NCBI GenBank assembly: GCA_002256485.1
Contig: NNSG01000014.1
Span: forward strand, 1-45,136
Source of the DNA: Fidelibacterota bacterium 408169
Lineage (GTDB): Bacteria > Fidelibacterota > Marinisomatia > Marinisomatales > TCS55
DNA length: 45,136 nucleotides
Direction: 5' to 3'
The translations under genes and the position numbers were made by a program. Within the stretch, counting starts at the first letter, position 1. Each line of letters opens with the position of its first letter. The notes beneath the pieces are model-generated. The model was not told the DNA's origin, searched no databases, and worked only from the letters and a program-made list of their open reading frames with translations. This document shows positions 42,769 through 45,136 of the stretch, in pieces.

Positions 42769-45136
42769 ATGAGAAAGTATTTACAGATTAAAAACGTATT
42801 GTTCTTTACCTTGCTCTTATCCATGATGACTACATGGTTAGTAGCAGAAAAGAGAGGTATGAGGAATTTGCCAGGTCCATTATACAAAGCAGATTCCGGA
42901 CAATTTGATGGGAATCGCATCCGAGATGATTTGGAAAATAACGGTATGTTGGTATCCCATAGAATAACGGGACACTCAGGCATGGAATGGCCCAAAGGTT
43001 CCCATAAATATATTAATTATGCTTCGGGTCTATGGATAGCCGGTAAGGTAAATGGTGACATTAGAACTGCAGTTGGTGAATATGGTCCTGAGTTTGTTGC
43101 CGGACCTTGGGGTGGCGATGCAGGGGCTTCAGAACACCAGCTCTATATTGTGAATAAAAGCGACCTTGCAGATCCGTTGGCAAGCGATGATTTCCAGAAC
43201 TGGCCCGCTGATCTGGGTGCCCCCTGGGTTGATGTGGATGGTGATGGTTCATACGATCCGCTACCCAATGGCAACGATCATCCTGAATTCATCGGAGACC
43301 AAGTAATTTGGTGGGTAATGAATGATGCGGATCAAGCTCAACACTCCATTTTCAGCACATTACCAATTGGTATTGAAGTGCAAATGACCATTTGGGGCTA
43401 CGACAGACCAGATGCCTTTGGCGATATGATGTTTGTTAAAGCTCTAATGATAAATAAAGGTGGAACTGATGTTGACTCTACCATTATTGGACTGTGGGCA
43501 GATCCAGATTTAGGTGATGCTGGAGACGACTTCGTTGGATGTGACACAACCCTTAGTCTAGGATTTTGCTATAACGATGGAGCTGATGGAGATTATGGTA
43601 CTGATGCACCGGCTATTGGATATGACTTTTTCCAGGGACCCATTGTAGCATCTGCTGGTGACACAGCATTTGCTTTTGGAAGAAATATACCGGGATATAA
43701 AAATTTAGGAATGAGTTCCTTTACTAAATATATTAATGGTGACCCTGTTTATACGGATCCAAATAGCGCAGAAGAAGCATATAATTATATGTCAGGTTTT
43801 TTACGCGATGGTTCTCCATTTGTTAATTCTGAAACAGGTGAAGTAAGTATGTTTGTCCATCCGGACGACCCAAACCTTAATACAGGAGCCGGTGACGGTG
43901 TATGGGTTGACTCAGATGATCACGCTTCCGGTGACCGCCGTTTCTTAATGAATGCAGGTCCTTTTACATTGGCAGATGGTGATTCACAAGAAGTTGTATT
44001 TGGTATGTTAATTGCTCGCGGGAGTGATGCGTTGACATCAGTTACGGCTTTAAAACAGGCAGATCAATTAGCACAGCTTGCATATGATATTCAGTTTGCG
44101 CTACCTGCTTCTCCAACATCGCCTAACGTTGCTGTAAGTACTGCAAAAGACGCAATTATTCTTAATTGGGATGATGGTGTGAATGAAGTAGAAAGCTATA
44201 CAGCCCTTGATGTTATTGACAAACTTCCTGTTCCTGTTTCGTTTGATACGACGTGGGTTACAGATATTACATTTGGTGTAACATCAGATACTTCAATTGT
44301 AGGAACCGATACAACGATTACATTTGACACAACATATACATTTATTCAAGTAGTAGATTTTATTGACACCACATTTGAAGGTGAAAATACTTTATTTACG
44401 TTTCAAGGGTACAATGTATATCAATTAGAAACTGCGTCCGGTCAAGGAGCTGTCAAACGAGTAGCTACCTATGATTTGATGGATGGAATTACAGAAATTT
44501 TTGACAATGTTTTTGATCCTGTTCTTGGTGAAACTATTAATCGCCGAGTACAATTTGGATCTGATAGTGGTATTAAGCGTAGTATCGAAATTGATACAGA
44601 TGGCTTAAATGCCGGTATTCCATTAAAGACTAACAGAGCATATTATTTTGCTGTTACAGCCTACGGATATAATCCTTATGGTATACCTAGAACATTAGAA
44701 AGTTCAATGCAAATAATGACAATACGACCTCAAATGTCACCCACTAGCGACGACGCTGTGACAAGTTATGGTACTTCGTCTATTGCTGCTGAACATAGTG
44801 TAGGTGTTTCTGACGGATCAGTTGTAGGGGTTGTTATTGAACCTTTACTTGTTACGGGAGACGACTATCAAATATCATTTCACTTTAATGATGGCAGTTC
44901 TGCTATCGTTTGGGATGTCGATAACACAACCGATGGTACCACTCTTGTTTTGGGGAATGCCATACAGACGGGTACCGATATGGAAACAGGAGACAACGTT
45001 GGCTTAGATGCCAACCCCATTGTTGAAGGATTACAGATACAAGTTACGGGTGCGCCTGATGACTTGAAATGGGTTGGCGTAACCGCTAATGCTTCAGGCG
45101 AACTGGCGTCACCAGTTGATGCTCTAGCATATTGGT
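42769..45136 (+). CDS. Large secreted protein with FN3-like domain, incomplete at right edge
   Basis: The frame is open from the ATG at 42769 (AAGAGG upstream) for 789 codons to the window end without a stop. The signal peptide is VLFFTLLLSMMTTWLVA. Residues ~60-440 form an Asp/Gly-rich beta-type region (INYASGLWIAGKVNGDIRTA, PWVDVDGDGSYDPLPNGND) whose D-x-D-G-D-G stretch may bind calcium. A fibronectin-III-like domain follows at ~450-640 with an unusually Thr/Asp-rich insertion (FDTTWVTDITFGV). The C-terminus, where a sorting domain would be, lies outside. No enzyme family is recognised. It follows the TonB receptor closely and is probably co-transcribed. Confidence 0.85.
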   Translation, partial: MRKYLQIKNVLFFTLLLSMMTTWLVAEKRGMRNLPGPLYKADSGQFDGNRIRDDLENNGMLVSHRITGHSGMEWPKGSHKYINYASGLWIAGKVNGDIRTAVGEYGPEFVAGPWGGDAGASEHQLYIVNKSDLADPLASDDFQNWPADLGAPWVDVDGDGSYDPLPNGNDHPEFIGDQVIWWVMNDADQAQHSIFSTLPIGIEVQMTIWGYDRPDAFGDMMFVKALMINKGGTDVDSTIIGLWADPDLGDAGDDFVGCDTTLSLGFCYNDGADGDYGTDAPAIGYDFFQGPIVASAGDTAFAFGRNIPGYKNLGMSSFTKYINGDPVYTDPNSAEEAYNYMSGFLRDGSPFVNSETGEVSMFVHPDDPNLNTGAGDGVWVDSDDHASGDRRFLMNAGPFTLADGDSQEVVFGMLIARGSDALTSVTALKQADQLAQLAYDIQFALPASPTSPNVAVSTAKDAIILNWDDGVNEVESYTALDVIDKLPVPVSFDTTWVTDITFGVTSDTSIVGTDTTITFDTTYTFIQVVDFIDTTFEGENTLFTFQGYNVYQLETASGQGAVKRVATYDLMDGITEIFDNVFDPVLGETINRRVQFGSDSGIKRSIEIDTDGLNAGIPLKTNRAYYFAVTAYGYNPYGIPRTLESSMQIMTIRPQMSPTSDDAVTSYGTSSIAAEHSVGVSDGSVVGVVIEPLLVTGDDYQISFHFNDGSSAIVWDVDNTTDGTTLVLGNAIQTGTDMETGDNVGLDANPIVEGLQIQVTGAPDDLKWVGVTANASGELASPVDALAYW

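Overview
The window looks like a chromosomal piece of a Gram-negative bacterium of the Bacteroidota/FCB side of the tree. It carries TonB-dependent receptors with N-terminal carboxypeptidase-regulatory-like domains, many outer-membrane and lipoprotein genes, low to moderate GC, and frequent TTG/GTG starts overlapping the preceding stop. The style of the receptors and secreted proteins reminds me of Candidatus Neomarinimicrobiota (Marinimicrobia/SAR406). That assignment is an impression, not a demonstrated fact.

Region 1 (1-5207, minus strand) holds a complete diversity-generating retroelement (DGR). In transcription order it has a DUF4384-like lipoprotein, a secreted FGE-sulfatase/C-type-lectin-fold target protein whose last ~40 residues form the variable repeat (VR), an Avd accessory protein, a DGR-type reverse transcriptase, and a template repeat (TR) starting 10 nt after the RT stop. 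A further secreted protein runs off the left edge. TR (1501-1627) and VR (3123-3249) align without gaps over 127 bp. They differ at 22 positions, and every one of these is an adenine in the TR coding strand, which is the hallmark of adenine-specific mutagenic retrohoming. A hairpin with an 8-bp stem and 4-nt loop lies just downstream of VR.

Region 2 (5391-6728) has two small exported proteins, each followed by a clear terminator. Region 3 (6938-20099) is a thirteen-gene type II secretion / type IV pilus-like assembly cluster: a PilM/GspL-like protein fused to an N-terminal winged helix, then PilO-, PilP-, secretin-, receiver-, GspE-, GspF- and GspG-like genes, four minor pseudopilin-like genes (two with large ConA/LamG-type lectin domains) and a prepilin peptidase. 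The first genes are strikingly AT-rich. A TGTAAA/TTTACA palindrome sits directly before the winged-helix gene.

Region 4 (20100-21331) is a gene graveyard with remnants of a DUF2075-type helicase and a Fic protein plus a tandem palindromic repeat. Region 5 (21429-26868) holds metabolic genes. The first is an ArsC-family reductase with an in-frame UGA exactly at the catalytic cysteine and a stem-loop that fits a bacterial SECIS, so it is a candidate selenoprotein. It is followed by a HAD phosphatase, a one-domain asparaginase-like protein, a DUF1028 protein, an endonuclease/exonuclease/phosphatase-fold lipoprotein, and an AldB/ExaC-type aldehyde dehydrogenase with its DUF779 partner.

Region 6 (26878-35618) appears to be a TetR-controlled, tightly overlapping operon: regulator, saccharopine-dehydrogenase-like oxidoreductase, outer-membrane protein, LolD/MacB-like ATPase, two FtsX/MacB-type permeases, a LolA-like periplasmic protein and an acyltransferase. 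It looks like an envelope lipid or lipoprotein export module. Region 7 (35619-45136) has two gene remnants, a minus-strand TonB receptor with a parallel-beta-helix lipoprotein, and a plus-strand TonB receptor followed by a long secreted protein cut by the right edge.
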